Positions 19,308-27,871 are shown, counted from the stretch's first letter. The stretch: 64,000 nucleotides of DNA from Prevotella sp. UBA2739 (GCA_002353525.1 DEJV01000005.1:4631-68630), one strand, 5' to 3'. Translations and numbers: made by a program. Notes: a model not told the origin generated them from the letters alone.

Positions 19308-19337
19308 TCTTAAATTGTCAATACTAGTATTTCTTGG

Positions 19338-19368
19338 CAAAGTTACGAAAAATCGAGAGCAGAACAAA
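19338..19368 (-). promoter_or_regulatory. hflX promoter P1
   Basis: Minus-strand TTTG (19368-19365), 19-bp spacer, TAACTTTG (19345-19338), about 30 bp before the hflX ATG. Confidence 0.8.
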
Positions 19369-19421
19369 ACAAACAGTTTGTTTTTTATGCCGAGATGGAG
19401 TAACTTCGCGTCTTTTCGTCG

Positions 19422-19453
19422 CAAAGTTACGAAAAGTCGGGCGAAATGCCAAA
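19422..19453 (-). promoter_or_regulatory. hflX promoter P2 (duplicated module)
   Basis: Minus-strand TTTG (19453-19450), 20-bp spacer, TAACTTTG (19429-19422), 84 bp upstream of P1 and sharing GCAAAGTTACGAAAA with it. A third, degenerate copy has CAACTTTG at 19502-19495 and TTTG at 19526-19523. Confidence 0.75.
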
Positions 19454-19545
19454 TTTATTTGAGCATTTCCGAGACGGAGTAACCTCGGCGAAGTCAAAGT
19501 TGTGCGAAAATCGAGAGAAATGCAAAAGAAAGTTGCTTTTCCTTG

Positions 19546-20220
19546 CTATATTTTTCTTACCTCCACCACACTGACGACACCCTCAGCCACACGAAACCTG
19601 ATGTCACGGCCACCGAAGGGCAAGCCATAGATGCGCTGGCTGTCGGTATGATAGTGGGGGCGCGGATCAAGCGAGAGGATTTTCGTCAGTGCCGCCAGCT
19701 CGCCTGAGGAGAACTGCTGACGCAAGTCGTCGGGGATTACCACTTCCAGCTGTTTCCATTCTCGTTGGTCGGTGAAACCGCCACGGGCCTCGGGATGGGC
19801 ATCGGCATAGGGCACATAGGGCTTGACATCGTAAATGGGCGTACCGTCCATCAGATCGGCACCCAGCACATGTATCACCCCATTCTCCACTTTCTCGATA
19901 CGCACACACGAAAGTCCCAGGCCATTGGGACGGAAGGGTGAGCGCGTGGCAAACACACCCATGCGCTGATTACCACCCAGACGAGGCGGCCGCACGGTGA
20001 GTGAACGGCTCTCGCCGGCATCGTCGCTGTTTGCCGAGAATCCCCATATCAACCACAAATAGTCGAAATCCTCTATCCCCCGCAGGGCATCGGGCTGGGC
20101 ATAAGGTTTCTCGAACACGATGCTGCCACGCAGTTCGTCAACGAGTCCGCTCTGCCGGGGAATACCAAACTTGCTGGTCAGCGGCGAACGGAAATGGGCG
20201 ATGGGCGTGATTTGTTTCAT
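19546..20220 (-). CDS. trmO: tRNA m6t6A37 methyltransferase TrmO
   Basis: 224 residues. TrmO adds the N6-methyl group to t6A37 of threonine-reading tRNAs using SAM. Seen: the N-terminal PIAHFRSP start, the RGSIVFE strand, a DFDYLWLIWGF stretch, the TRSPFRPNGLGLS loop that forms the SAM pocket in this YaeB/TrmO beta-barrel family, a DGTPIYDVKPYVPYAD motif, and a C-terminal DPRPHYH segment. I chose the ATG at 20220 because a minus-strand -7 box TATCTTTG lies at 20266-20259, which puts the 20271 start upstream of transcription. An ATG at 20235 is also possible. Confidence 0.92.
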   Translation of the reverse strand: MKQITPIAHFRSPLTSKFGIPRQSGLVDELRGSIVFEKPYAQPDALRGIEDFDYLWLIWGFSANSDDAGESRSLTVRPPRLGGNQRMGVFATRSPFRPNGLGLSCVRIEKVENGVIHVLGADLMDGTPIYDVKPYVPYADAHPEARGGFTDQREWKQLEVVIPDDLRQQFSSGELAALTKILSLDPRPHYHTDSQRIYGLPFGGRDIRFRVAEGVVSVVEVRKI

Positions 20221-20258
20221 TATCTTGTCTTTCATGATGGCACATTTCATGGATGCTG

Positions 20259-20266
20259 CAAAGATA
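20259..20266 (-). promoter_or_regulatory. trmO -7 box
   Basis: TATCTTTG on the minus strand; no good TTTG was found at the expected distance, so the promoter is only half supported. It decides against the longer trmO start. Confidence 0.5.
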
Positions 20267-20350
20267 AACAAAATATCCTAAAAAGGAAAGGGAATGCATG
20301 ATAATTCTGAAAACGTTTACGTAATTTTTTGCACGAAAATTGCATGATTA

Positions 20351-20382
20351 TTTGATTGTAGTCAACTTTTCAGCTAACTTTG
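20351..20382 (+). promoter_or_regulatory. Promoter of a short RNA or leader
   Basis: TTTG (20351-20354), 20-bp spacer, TAACTTTG (20375-20382): a full consensus match. The next gene is 220 bp away, and an intrinsic terminator intervenes. Confidence 0.8.
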
Positions 20383-20388
20383 CAATCA

Positions 20389-20493
20389 CAAAACAACGGA
20401 TTTTCAATATTTACATGCTACATCATACAAACTGCTAAAACATTCAAGATAAGTACGAAGAAATAGCCTCGATGTGATATCGGGGCTTTTTTG
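20389..20493 (+). ncRNA. Candidate ~105-nt small RNA or attenuated leader
   Basis: Predicted transcript from just after the promoter at 20351-20382 to the T-run of the terminator at 20465-20493. The only frame inside is a seven-codon one at 20415-20438 (MLHHTNC then stop). It lies upstream of the rhamnulokinase-like operon, which has a second promoter past the terminator. This may be a free small RNA or a regulated leader. I know no family match. Confidence 0.5.
20465..20493 (+). terminator. Intrinsic terminator
   Basis: AGCCTCGAT (20465-20473) pairs fully with ATCGGGGCT (20479-20487), including one G-T pair, with a 5-nt loop followed by a T-run. Confidence 0.85.
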
Positions 20494-20536
20494 TTGCCTT
20501 TCCCAAAACTGTCGGTTGGAAAATCAAATTGTGTAG

Positions 20537-20565
20537 TTGATTCGCACGGTAATCGATTATCTTTG
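20537..20565 (+). promoter_or_regulatory. Promoter of the sugar operon
   Basis: TTG (20537-20539), 18-bp spacer, TATCTTTG (20558-20565), 40 bp before the kinase ATG. Confidence 0.7.
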
Positions 20566-20605
20566 CAGCTGAATTCAATTCTAGTATATACTAACTTCTA
20601 ACAAT

Positions 20606-22090
20606 ATGGACAATAAAAAATATTTCTTTGCGGTCGATTTGGGCGCAACGAGCGGAAGGACAATTATCGGCACGTTGAACGACGGAAAATTCGACTTGGA
20701 AGAACTGACTCGCTTCGACAACAATCTCATTGAGACGGGCGGACACTTCTACTGGGACATCTATGCCTTGTATTTTGAAGTCATCAAGGGACTCAAGGTG
20801 GCTGCCAGCCGGCAGATAGAGATTACCAGCATTGGCATCGACACATGGGGTGTCGATTTTGTGTTTGTCGGCGACGACAATGCCATCTTGCGCAACCCCA
20901 TGGCCTATCGCGACCCGCACACCTTCGGCAAGATGGAAGAGTATCTGGAGAAGGTGGCCAGCAAGAAGGATGTCTATCATGTGACGGGCATTCAGTTCAT
21001 GAACTTCAACTCGCTCTTTCAGCTATATGCCATGAAGGAGGCAGGCAACAGCGCCCTGAAAAACGCAAAGAAGATTCTCTTTGTGCCCGACGCACTCAGC
21101 TGGATGCTTACGGGCGAGGCCGTATGCGAGTATACCATCGCCTCCACATCACAGATGCTCGACCCGCGCACCAAGGACCTCGACAAGGCCCTGCTGGCAA
21201 GTGTCGGCCTGAGCCGCGACAAGTTCGGACGCATGGTGAGCCCCGGCACACAGATTGGCGTGCTCACCGAAGAGGTGCAGCGCATGACGGGTCTGGGAGC
21301 TGTGCCGGTGATTGCCGTTGCCGGTCATGACACGGGCAGCGCCGTGGCTGCCGTTCCTGCCCGCAACGAGCAGTTTGCCTATCTGAGCAGCGGCACATGG
21401 AGCCTGATGGGCATTGAGACGAAGGATGCCATCATCAATGAGCGCAGCTACGAGCTGAACTTCACCAACGAAGGTGGCATCGAGGGTACCACGCGATTCC
21501 TGAAAAACATCTGCGGCATGTGGCTCTATGAGCGCTGTCGCAAGGAGTGGCCCGAAGAGGTGCGCCGGCTCTCCCACCCCGAGCTGCAAGGTTCGGCCAT
21601 GCAGGTGGAGGCCTTCCGCAGCATCATCAATCCCGACGATGCCTTGTTTGCCAACCCCTCATCGATGATTGAGGCCATACAGACCTACTGCCGCAACACC
21701 CACCAGACAGTGCCTGAGACACCCGCCGAGATTTGCCGTTGCATTTTCGACTCGCTGGCCCTGCGCTACCGTCAGGTGTTCGGATGGCTGAAAGAGTTTG
21801 CCTCTTTTCCACTCAACGTGCTGCACATCATTGGCGGCGGATCGCTCAACAAATATCTCAACCAGTTTACCGCCAACTCGCTGGGTGTGGAGGTACTTGC
21901 CGGACCGCAGGAAGGAACAGCCATCGGCAACATCATGATGCAGGCAAAAGCATCGGGCGAAGTGAAAGACATCTGGGAGATGCGCCAGATTATTGCCAAC
22001 AGCCTCGATCTGAAGCAGTTCCACCCACAAGATAAAGAACTGTGGGACGAGGGATACCAAAAATACCTCGCTGTCACAGGACAGAAGTAA
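20606..22090 (+). CDS. rhaB: FGGY carbohydrate kinase, rhamnulokinase family
   Basis: 494 residues. It phosphorylates a ketose, most likely L-rhamnulose or L-fuculose, with ATP. Seen: phosphate-binding DLGATSGR near the N-terminus (residues 11-18), SIGIDTWGVDFV with a catalytic Asp region, AGHDTGSAVAAVP (phosphate 2 loop), YLSSGTWSLMG, and the adenosine motif HIIGGGSLNKYLNQ. The sequence groups with rhamnulokinases rather than xylulo- or ribulokinases. It is the first gene of a kinase - isomerase - transporter operon that lacks an adjacent aldolase, so the exact sugar cannot be fixed from context. The gene symbol is provisional. Confidence 0.85.
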   Translation: MDNKKYFFAVDLGATSGRTIIGTLNDGKFDLEELTRFDNNLIETGGHFYWDIYALYFEVIKGLKVAASRQIEITSIGIDTWGVDFVFVGDDNAILRNPMAYRDPHTFGKMEEYLEKVASKKDVYHVTGIQFMNFNSLFQLYAMKEAGNSALKNAKKILFVPDALSWMLTGEAVCEYTIASTSQMLDPRTKDLDKALLASVGLSRDKFGRMVSPGTQIGVLTEEVQRMTGLGAVPVIAVAGHDTGSAVAAVPARNEQFAYLSSGTWSLMGIETKDAIINERSYELNFTNEGGIEGTTRFLKNICGMWLYERCRKEWPEEVRRLSHPELQGSAMQVEAFRSIINPDDALFANPSSMIEAIQTYCRNTHQTVPETPAEICRCIFDSLALRYRQVFGWLKEFASFPLNVLHIIGGGSLNKYLNQFTANSLGVEVLAGPQEGTAIGNIMMQAKASGEVKDIWEMRQIIANSLDLKQFHPQDKELWDEGYQKYLAVTGQK

Positions 22091-22114
22091 ACAAGCATGC
22101 ATGGCCCTGGCAAA

Positions 22115-22161
22115 GATGACATTCGCCGCTGAAAGGAGGGATGACATTCGCTGCTGAGAGG
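22115..22161. repeat. Two tandem ~24-bp repeats between kinase and isomerase
   Basis: GATGACATTCGCCGCTGAAA (22115...) and GATGACATTCGCTGCTGAGA (22140...) are tandem copies in the 121-bp gap after the kinase stop. No strong hairpin or T-run is evident there, so the isomerase is probably co-transcribed. Confidence 0.75.
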
Positions 22162-22211
22162 CCTGCATTCAACCAACAAGATTATCAATAACAAAAAATA
22201 CTTAGAAAACT

Positions 22212-23642
22212 ATGAGTAAACCATTAGTAGAGACCAAAGCAAGAGTAGGTGTATTCTCGATTGCTTTACAGGCATATCTGCCACAGTTCCCACAACTAGT
22301 TCCTGAATTTGAGGCACAATATGACGCCTTCAAGAAAACCCTTCCCGACACCATCGAGATTATCGATGGCGGCATGGTCACCACCAAAGAGATGGCCATG
22401 GAGGCTGGCGATAAGTTCCGCGCTGCAGACGTCGACTTGGTCATCCTGCAACTGCTGACCTATTGCACCTCTTATAATATGCTGCCGGCAGTGCGCGATC
22501 TCGACGTGCCCGTAGTGCTGGTGAACGTGCAGAAGAAGAAGGCTCCCGACTATGCCCATACCGACATTCCCACATGGCTTGGCGAACTCTATGCCTGTGG
22601 TGCAGTAGGCGAGATGGTGGCCGACCTGGAGCGTGCCGGCAAGCGCCATGCCGTGATTACCGGTGTGGTAGAAGGCGGCGACCCACAGGTGCAAGCCGAG
22701 ATTGAGGACTGGTGCCGTGCCGCACAGGTGCGCCGTCGTTTCCGCGACACGAACATTGCACAGATAGGACGCCCCTATCCCGGCATGATGGACCTCTATA
22801 TCGACGAGACCAATCTCTACCACCGCATGTTTGTTTATACCAAACAGTTCGACTGGGAGAAGATGTGGGCTATTGCCGACAATATCACCGACGAAGAGGC
22901 TATCCGCGCCAAGGCTCAGGACATTCTCGACACCTTCGACATCGAGGGTGGCGGCACCATCGAAAAGGTGTGGGACATGGCCAAGTATGTGGTGGCTTTT
23001 GAGCAGTGGGTGAAAGATGAGAAACTGGGCATGATTGCCTCTCACTACGACGGTTTTGCACAGGGCATTGCCGGAAAACTCGACTCGATGCTCATCCCTG
23101 CCTTCTCGATGCTCATCAAACAGCACACAGCATGTGCCGTAGAGGGTGACATGAAGGTGGCAATGGCCATGTCGATATTGAAAACCATCAGCGGTACCGG
23201 CACACTCTCTGAGATGTACAGCATCGACTTCAACGAGGACATCTGCATCATTGGTCACTCGGGATCAGGCGACTTCGACATCTCGCAGGCCAAGAAGCCT
23301 ACCATGAAAATCGTTCCTGTGTTCCACGGCAAGGCTGGCGGTGGCTACCTCACACAGTTCTATCCTCCCACGGGACCCGTGACTTATCTGGGCATCACCC
23401 AAGACAAGAATGGCGTGTTTAAGTTTGTGGTGGCAGAGGGCGTCAACGAGGACGGACCTATCTTCACCTTCGGCGACACCAACATGCGCACCCGTTTCTC
23501 TATCGGTGCACGCGAATTCTGCAACCGCTGGAGCGAGGCCGGTCCTACCCACCACATGGCAGCTGCCGTAGGTCACCACATCGACACCATTCTCAAGGTG
23601 GCCAAGATTTTCAACATCAAGGTGGATGTTGTTTGCAGATAA
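22212..23642 (+). CDS. L-fucose/L-arabinose isomerase family protein
   Basis: 476 residues, the length of L-arabinose isomerases rather than the ~590 of FucI. It is predicted to interconvert an aldose and ketose using Mn2+. Seen: N-terminal Rossmann-like part with the VDLVILQLLTYCTSYNM stretch, central GGDPQVQAEIEDWC, and C-terminal Glu/His-rich metal-site region with HSGSGDFD, KPTMKIVPVFHGKAGGGYL and GPTHHMAAAVGHH. It follows a rhamnulokinase-type kinase and precedes an MFS transporter, so it should feed the kinase with a ketose. Canonical RhaA is a different family, making the substrate an open question. Confidence 0.85.
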   Translation: MSKPLVETKARVGVFSIALQAYLPQFPQLVPEFEAQYDAFKKTLPDTIEIIDGGMVTTKEMAMEAGDKFRAADVDLVILQLLTYCTSYNMLPAVRDLDVPVVLVNVQKKKAPDYAHTDIPTWLGELYACGAVGEMVADLERAGKRHAVITGVVEGGDPQVQAEIEDWCRAAQVRRRFRDTNIAQIGRPYPGMMDLYIDETNLYHRMFVYTKQFDWEKMWAIADNITDEEAIRAKAQDILDTFDIEGGGTIEKVWDMAKYVVAFEQWVKDEKLGMIASHYDGFAQGIAGKLDSMLIPAFSMLIKQHTACAVEGDMKVAMAMSILKTISGTGTLSEMYSIDFNEDICIIGHSGSGDFDISQAKKPTMKIVPVFHGKAGGGYLTQFYPPTGPVTYLGITQDKNGVFKFVVAEGVNEDGPIFTFGDTNMRTRFSIGAREFCNRWSEAGPTHHMAAAVGHHIDTILKVAKIFNIKVDVVCR

Positions 23643-23676
23643 TCAAGCTGAATGAAGAAATAAAGAACAAATAACC

Positions 23677-25014
23677 ATGTCAAAAAACAAAGGTAGTCTG
23701 AAGAGCACCCTGGCGGTGTCTCTCAACAATTATCTGGACGCAGGTGCCATCGTGGCCGGATCGAGCGGCGTCACCCTATGGCAGAATTATCTGGGTCTGT
23801 CGGAGATGCACCTGGGATGGCTCAACGCCCTCAGCGCCAATGCGCTGGGAGCTGCTATCGGTGCCATCATAGGTGGTTTCCTGGCCGACAAGTTCGGACG
23901 TAAGTTTATCTTCACCTACAACCTGCTGGTCTATATGCTCGGCGTACTCATTGTGATGTTGTCGGTGAATTTCCCGATGCTTCTTGTGGGTTTCCTTATC
24001 ACGGGCATCTCGGTGGGAATTGGAGTTCCTGCTTCATGGACATACATCTCTGAGAGTTCGGAAGTGAACAACCGAGGCCGCAACATCTGCATCTCGCAGA
24101 TGTCGTGGGGACTCGGCCCGATGTTCATCCTGTTCTTCGGCATGCTGCTCGCACCGGGCGGCGTGCTCTATGCACCCGTAGAGTCGCTGGCCCATGCCAT
24201 CGTGGGAGCCGACGCAGCACAGGCCACTGTGGAGGTGTTCTCCTCGCGCGTGGTATTCCTGACGCTCTTCATCGTGGCCTTCATCGCCTGGAACCTCCAG
24301 CGCCAGCTGGAAGAGAGCGCCGAATACACTGCCCAGAAGGCCAACAACGTGAACAGCAGCATTGTCGACAACATCAAGCTGCTCTTCACCAACAAGACTG
24401 CTGTCAAGACCGTAGCTTTCCTGGCTACCATCTATCTGACGTGGAACCTGGTGGCATCGGTGATGGGATTCTTCATGCCGCATATCTACGAGACAGCAGG
24501 CGGACTGAGCAATGAGTCGGCCAACATGCTGAGCTGCATCAGCTGGGTGTTTGTGGTGGTTACCACTTTCATCATCTCATTCTACGTAGACAAAGTGGCC
24601 CACCGGTTCTTCTACATCTTCGGACTGGCTGCAGCTCTCACCGCCTGGCTTCTTGTCATCGGCGGTGGTGTGACCACCATTGCAGGCATCTGGATCTTCA
24701 CCATTCTTTGGGGTATCAACAACGGTAGTTCGGTTCAGGTGTTTTACGCCTTGTGGGGCTCAGAGCTCTTCCCCGCCAAATTCCGTGCAGGTGCCCAGGG
24801 TCTGATGTTCTTCATCGTGCGTGGTCTTTCGGCAGCATGGGGACTTGTCTTCACGTATATCTATGGAGAAAATGGCGAAGGCTTCACCATTGCCGCTTAT
24901 TGCATGGTGGTGCTGCTGTGCATCTCGCTCGTGGTTGGTCTCATTGGCATGCCCAACACGCGTGGCCGTGCCCTCGACGACATTGTGCACGAGCGCTATG
25001 GCGAAAACTATTGA
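23677..25014 (+). CDS. MFS sugar transporter
   Basis: 445 residues with about 12 hydrophobic segments. The loop between helices 2 and 3 has GGFLADKFGRKF, the MFS/sugar porter signature, and the central cytoplasmic loop (around EESAEYTAQK) separates two six-helix halves. It is probably the inner-membrane importer for the sugar handled by the two preceding genes; its ATG is 34 bp after the isomerase stop. A 17-bp perfect hairpin follows 3 nt after its stop. Confidence 0.9.
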   Translation: MSKNKGSLKSTLAVSLNNYLDAGAIVAGSSGVTLWQNYLGLSEMHLGWLNALSANALGAAIGAIIGGFLADKFGRKFIFTYNLLVYMLGVLIVMLSVNFPMLLVGFLITGISVGIGVPASWTYISESSEVNNRGRNICISQMSWGLGPMFILFFGMLLAPGGVLYAPVESLAHAIVGADAAQATVEVFSSRVVFLTLFIVAFIAWNLQRQLEESAEYTAQKANNVNSSIVDNIKLLFTNKTAVKTVAFLATIYLTWNLVASVMGFFMPHIYETAGGLSNESANMLSCISWVFVVVTTFIISFYVDKVAHRFFYIFGLAAALTAWLLVIGGGVTTIAGIWIFTILWGINNGSSVQVFYALWGSELFPAKFRAGAQGLMFFIVRGLSAAWGLVFTYIYGENGEGFTIAAYCMVVLLCISLVVGLIGMPNTRGRALDDIVHERYGENY

Positions 25015-25017
25015 TTG

Positions 25018-25057
25018 ATTTTCGTAGGTACGAGGGCAATCTCGTACCTACGAAAAT
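25018..25057 (+). terminator. 17-bp perfect hairpin after the sugar operon
   Basis: ATTTTCGTAGGTACGAG (25018-25034) and its exact complement (25041-25057) flank a 6-nt loop. The arm resembles the GGTACG arms of the elements at 42.1 and 47.9 kb. No T-run, but its position suggests it ends transcription. Confidence 0.7.
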
Positions 25058-25064
25058 TCGTAAT

Positions 25065-25160
25065 ATCGATACATCGAGATTTCGAAACTTCGAGACTTCG
25101 ATATTTCGATATATCGGAACATCGACATATCGAGATCCCGATATATCGACATCTCGAAAA
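25065..25160. repeat. Twelve tandem 8-bp NTCGANAY units
   Basis: Units such as ATCGATAC, ATCGAGAT, TTCGAAAC, TTCGAGAC, TTCGATAT and ATCGACAT follow one another without gaps. TCGA is kept in nearly all while the flanks vary. It lies between the convergent transporter and dnaA genes. Confidence 0.85.
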
Positions 25161-25182
25161 TCAAAAAAAATCCTCAGACTTA

Positions 25183-26592
25183 TTACTCTTTCAACTTGAA
25201 AGAGTTCTCAATGCTAGTAATCTCATCATGGAAAAGAGCATCTATCCGCATGCGCTCTTCCACCTGACTGCAGCTGTGAATCACCGTTGAGTGATCGCGG
25301 CCACCAATCAGCTTGCCTATACGCGAGGAAGGCATCTTGGTGTATTTCTGCGCCAGATACATCGACACCTGACGGGGCTGCACATACTCACGCTTGCGAC
25401 TGCGGCCCGCAACAGCCGTAGAAGAAACGTTGTAATGGGTGCACACCGCATCCAGAATATCGTCGATGGTAAGCGGATGGTCGTCAACCTTCACGGCACG
25501 TTTGATGACACGCTCTGCCAAACGCATGTCGATATTACTATTATAGACCACCGAATAAGCCAGCAGCGAGTTCACCACTCCTTCCAAATCACGCACACTG
25601 CCGTTAGCCGTAGAAGCAATAAAACGTACCACATCAGAGGGGATACTCAGTCCATCGCGCTTAATCTTACTCTCCAGAATATCAATGCACAGCTGCACGT
25701 TGGGCTTCTCCAGTTCGGCAATCAACCCGCAGGAGAAACGAGTGAGCAAGCGGTCGGGCATTCCCTTCAAATCGATGGGCGGACGGTCGCTGGCGAGGAT
25801 GATGCGCTTACCATTCTTGAACAGATGGTTGAAGATATGGAAGAAGGCCACCTGTGTCTTCTCTGCCGTCATCCACTCTTGCACATCGTCGACAATGAGC
25901 ACATCAATCGTCTGGTAGAAATTGATGAAGTCGTTGGTGGTGTTATGCAACACAGCACTTGTATACTGCACCTGAAAGAGGCGGGCGCTGACATAAAGCA
26001 CACGCTTATCGGGATACAGCTCTTTGGTGCGCACCCCGATGGCATTGATCAGATGCGTCTTTCCGCATCCCGACGGTCCGTAAATGAACATCGGGTTGAA
26101 GGAAGTCTTGCTCGGATGCTCGGCAATAGACAGTCCCACGCTGCGTGGCAGCTTGTTGCTGTCGCCCTCTATAAAATTAGAAAAGGTGAGATGCGGATTC
26201 AGCTGCGAGTCGATGGGCTGCGGCTGGGCTGCATCGAGCACACTGGGCGACTGGTTAGCGCGTGTGCGTGTGAGCGTATGCCCAATTTGGGGCACAGGGT
26301 CTGCCGGAATCACCTGTGTGAGATGGTTCGCCATATCGGTGACAATGCGATAGGTAAGCTTGACACCCTTTCCAAAGGTATGCGAAAGCACCTTGCTCAG
26401 CAAGTCAACGAAGTTCTCTTCCAAGTACTCGTAAACAAACGGACTTGGAACTTGCACCAGCAATGTTTGAGTCTCTTCGTTGAAAGACTCAAGCATGATG
26501 GGCTTGAACCATGTGTTGAACTGCTGCTCTGTCACATTGCCCTTTATGAGCGAGAGGCTTTGCTCCCAGAGTGCACCAGGATTACTTTTCAT
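25183..26592 (-). CDS. dnaA: Chromosomal replication initiator DnaA
   Basis: 469 residues. DnaA binds 9-mer boxes at oriC and opens the duplex. Seen: domain I (ALWEQSLSLIKGNVTEQQFNTWF), a linker with many Pro/Gln, the AAA+ domain with Walker A GPSGCGKT (172-179) and Walker B IVDDVQ, sensor motifs around ASDRPPIDL and LLTRFSCGL, and the C-terminal DNA-binding helix-turn-helix with the signature GGRDHSTVIHSCSQV. The ATG is at 26592. No dnaN lies beside it, as is common in Bacteroidetes. Confidence 0.97.
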   Translation of the reverse strand: MKSNPGALWEQSLSLIKGNVTEQQFNTWFKPIMLESFNEETQTLLVQVPSPFVYEYLEENFVDLLSKVLSHTFGKGVKLTYRIVTDMANHLTQVIPADPVPQIGHTLTRTRANQSPSVLDAAQPQPIDSQLNPHLTFSNFIEGDSNKLPRSVGLSIAEHPSKTSFNPMFIYGPSGCGKTHLINAIGVRTKELYPDKRVLYVSARLFQVQYTSAVLHNTTNDFINFYQTIDVLIVDDVQEWMTAEKTQVAFFHIFNHLFKNGKRIILASDRPPIDLKGMPDRLLTRFSCGLIAELEKPNVQLCIDILESKIKRDGLSIPSDVVRFIASTANGSVRDLEGVVNSLLAYSVVYNSNIDMRLAERVIKRAVKVDDHPLTIDDILDAVCTHYNVSSTAVAGRSRKREYVQPRQVSMYLAQKYTKMPSSRIGKLIGGRDHSTVIHSCSQVEERMRIDALFHDEITSIENSFKLKE

Positions 26593-26954
26593 TACCTTAA
26601 ATTATTGAATTATATGACGAAGCTTTACAAAAAAGCTCATTAGGTTTTTGTATTCGTCTGCAAATTTCGGAAATCTTTTTGAGAAATGCAAATCTTAACT
26701 TTTATTATTTTTTTACATTCGTTCGTAAAGTGCACAATCACGGGTGTTTACGAAAAGCGAACTAAAATATACGATTTTCCCTATTTGCAAATTTAAAACC
26801 TACTGATATATCGCCACTTACACACAATTTATGTTTTTCTCAAAAACAAGGGCAACGCCTGATAGCAATCATCACAAACACCACTAAAACAGGCGGTTTC
26901 AGATGATGCCCTCAAGCAAAAATATGCCTATGCTCAATTTAGACAAAATTTAAT
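26593..26954. other. AT-rich gap upstream of dnaA
   Basis: No gene is seen. A minus-strand -7-like TAAATTTG lies at 26795-26788 without a matching -33 box. I found no clear run of DnaA boxes (TTATCCACA or close), so nothing supports an origin here. Confidence 0.5.
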
Positions 26955-27857
26955 TTACTTATCTTTTTTGCCAAATACGGAGAAATGCACGTAGCGTTTC
27001 GGATGGGATTTCAAATCGATGAGCAGCGAATCGGCATCGCGCACCGTGGCATTCAAATGATTATACAATTGCGGGTCGCGCATGAGCAGGCCCAGCGAGC
27101 CTTGGTTGCTGTTCAGCTGTGCCGTGAGCTGCTTCACATTGTCGAGTGTGGCATCCACGCGCGCCAGTGTTGACGCCACGTCGAGGGCACTCAGATTGCC
27201 TGTCAGCTGCGATGTGTTGTCGAGCACGCCATCCACCTTCGTCATCAGTCCTGGCATGCGCTTATTGAGGTTGGCCATCAGCGTGTTCAGTTCGTTCGAG
27301 GTAGTAATCAGATTGCCCGAGATGGCCTCCACGTGGTGCAACGACTGGGCAATGGCCGGATCGGCCAGCAGCATATTCAGGCTGCCCATGATAGAATCGA
27401 GCTTGGGCAGCATTTTCTCTATGGCGGGTATCATGTCCTTCACTTGTCCGAGTGCGCCGCTGCTGACCTTTCCCGGGATCACGTCGCCAGGATTCAATTT
27501 TCCCGTGCCGTCGCTTTTCACAATCAGGTTCACCTGCACGTTGCCCAGCATGTCGCTCACAATCTCTGCCGAGCTTCCCTTGGGCAGCTCCAGCTTGGGG
27601 TCGATATCCACTTCCACTTTGATGTCGGCATCGGGATTCTGATAGTTGTAGTCCACTTTCTTCACCACTCCCACGCGGAATCCGTTGGCATAAATCGGAC
27701 TCGACGAGGCCAGTCCGGTAACATCATCGAACGAGATGAAGTATCTGTTATTCGATGAAAACAGACTCATGCCCTTCAGAAAATTCATTCCGAAATAGAG
27801 CAGGACGATGGCTCCCATCGCAACGAGTGCTATTCTTATCTCTTTTGAAACTTTCAT
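26955..27857 (-). CDS. MCE/MlaD family lipid-transport protein
   Basis: 300 residues. One N-terminal transmembrane helix (about residues 8-27), then an MCE domain (FDDVTGLASSSPIYANGFRVGVVKKVDY, followed by a KLELPKGSSAEIVSDMLGNVQVNL core), then an alpha-helical C-terminal part with repeated SLN/LDN heptads. In Gram-negative bacteria such proteins form hexameric tunnels that carry phospholipids between membranes with an MlaE/MlaF ABC transporter; that transporter is not in this window. It follows the amidase gene by 14 bp and is probably in one operon with it. Confidence 0.9.
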   Translation of the reverse strand: MKVSKEIRIALVAMGAIVLLYFGMNFLKGMSLFSSNNRYFISFDDVTGLASSSPIYANGFRVGVVKKVDYNYQNPDADIKVEVDIDPKLELPKGSSAEIVSDMLGNVQVNLIVKSDGTGKLNPGDVIPGKVSSGALGQVKDMIPAIEKMLPKLDSIMGSLNMLLADPAIAQSLHHVEAISGNLITTSNELNTLMANLNKRMPGLMTKVDGVLDNTSQLTGNLSALDVASTLARVDATLDNVKQLTAQLNSNQGSLGLLMRDPQLYNHLNATVRDADSLLIDLKSHPKRYVHFSVFGKKDK

Positions 27858-27871
27858 ATTCGGTTGTTTGT

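Noticed and set aside
20351..20565. A cobalamin or sugar riboswitch before the kinase
   Set aside because: No known riboswitch consensus was visible; only a simple terminator with a short leader, so it is listed as an undefined small RNA or leader.
25065..25160. CRISPR array
   Set aside because: The repeat unit is 8 bp with no unique spacers, and no cas genes are in the window. The other tandem arrays also lack spacers.
26593..26954. Replication origin upstream of dnaA
   Set aside because: AT-rich, but no cluster of DnaA boxes could be seen, and gene strands do not switch here.
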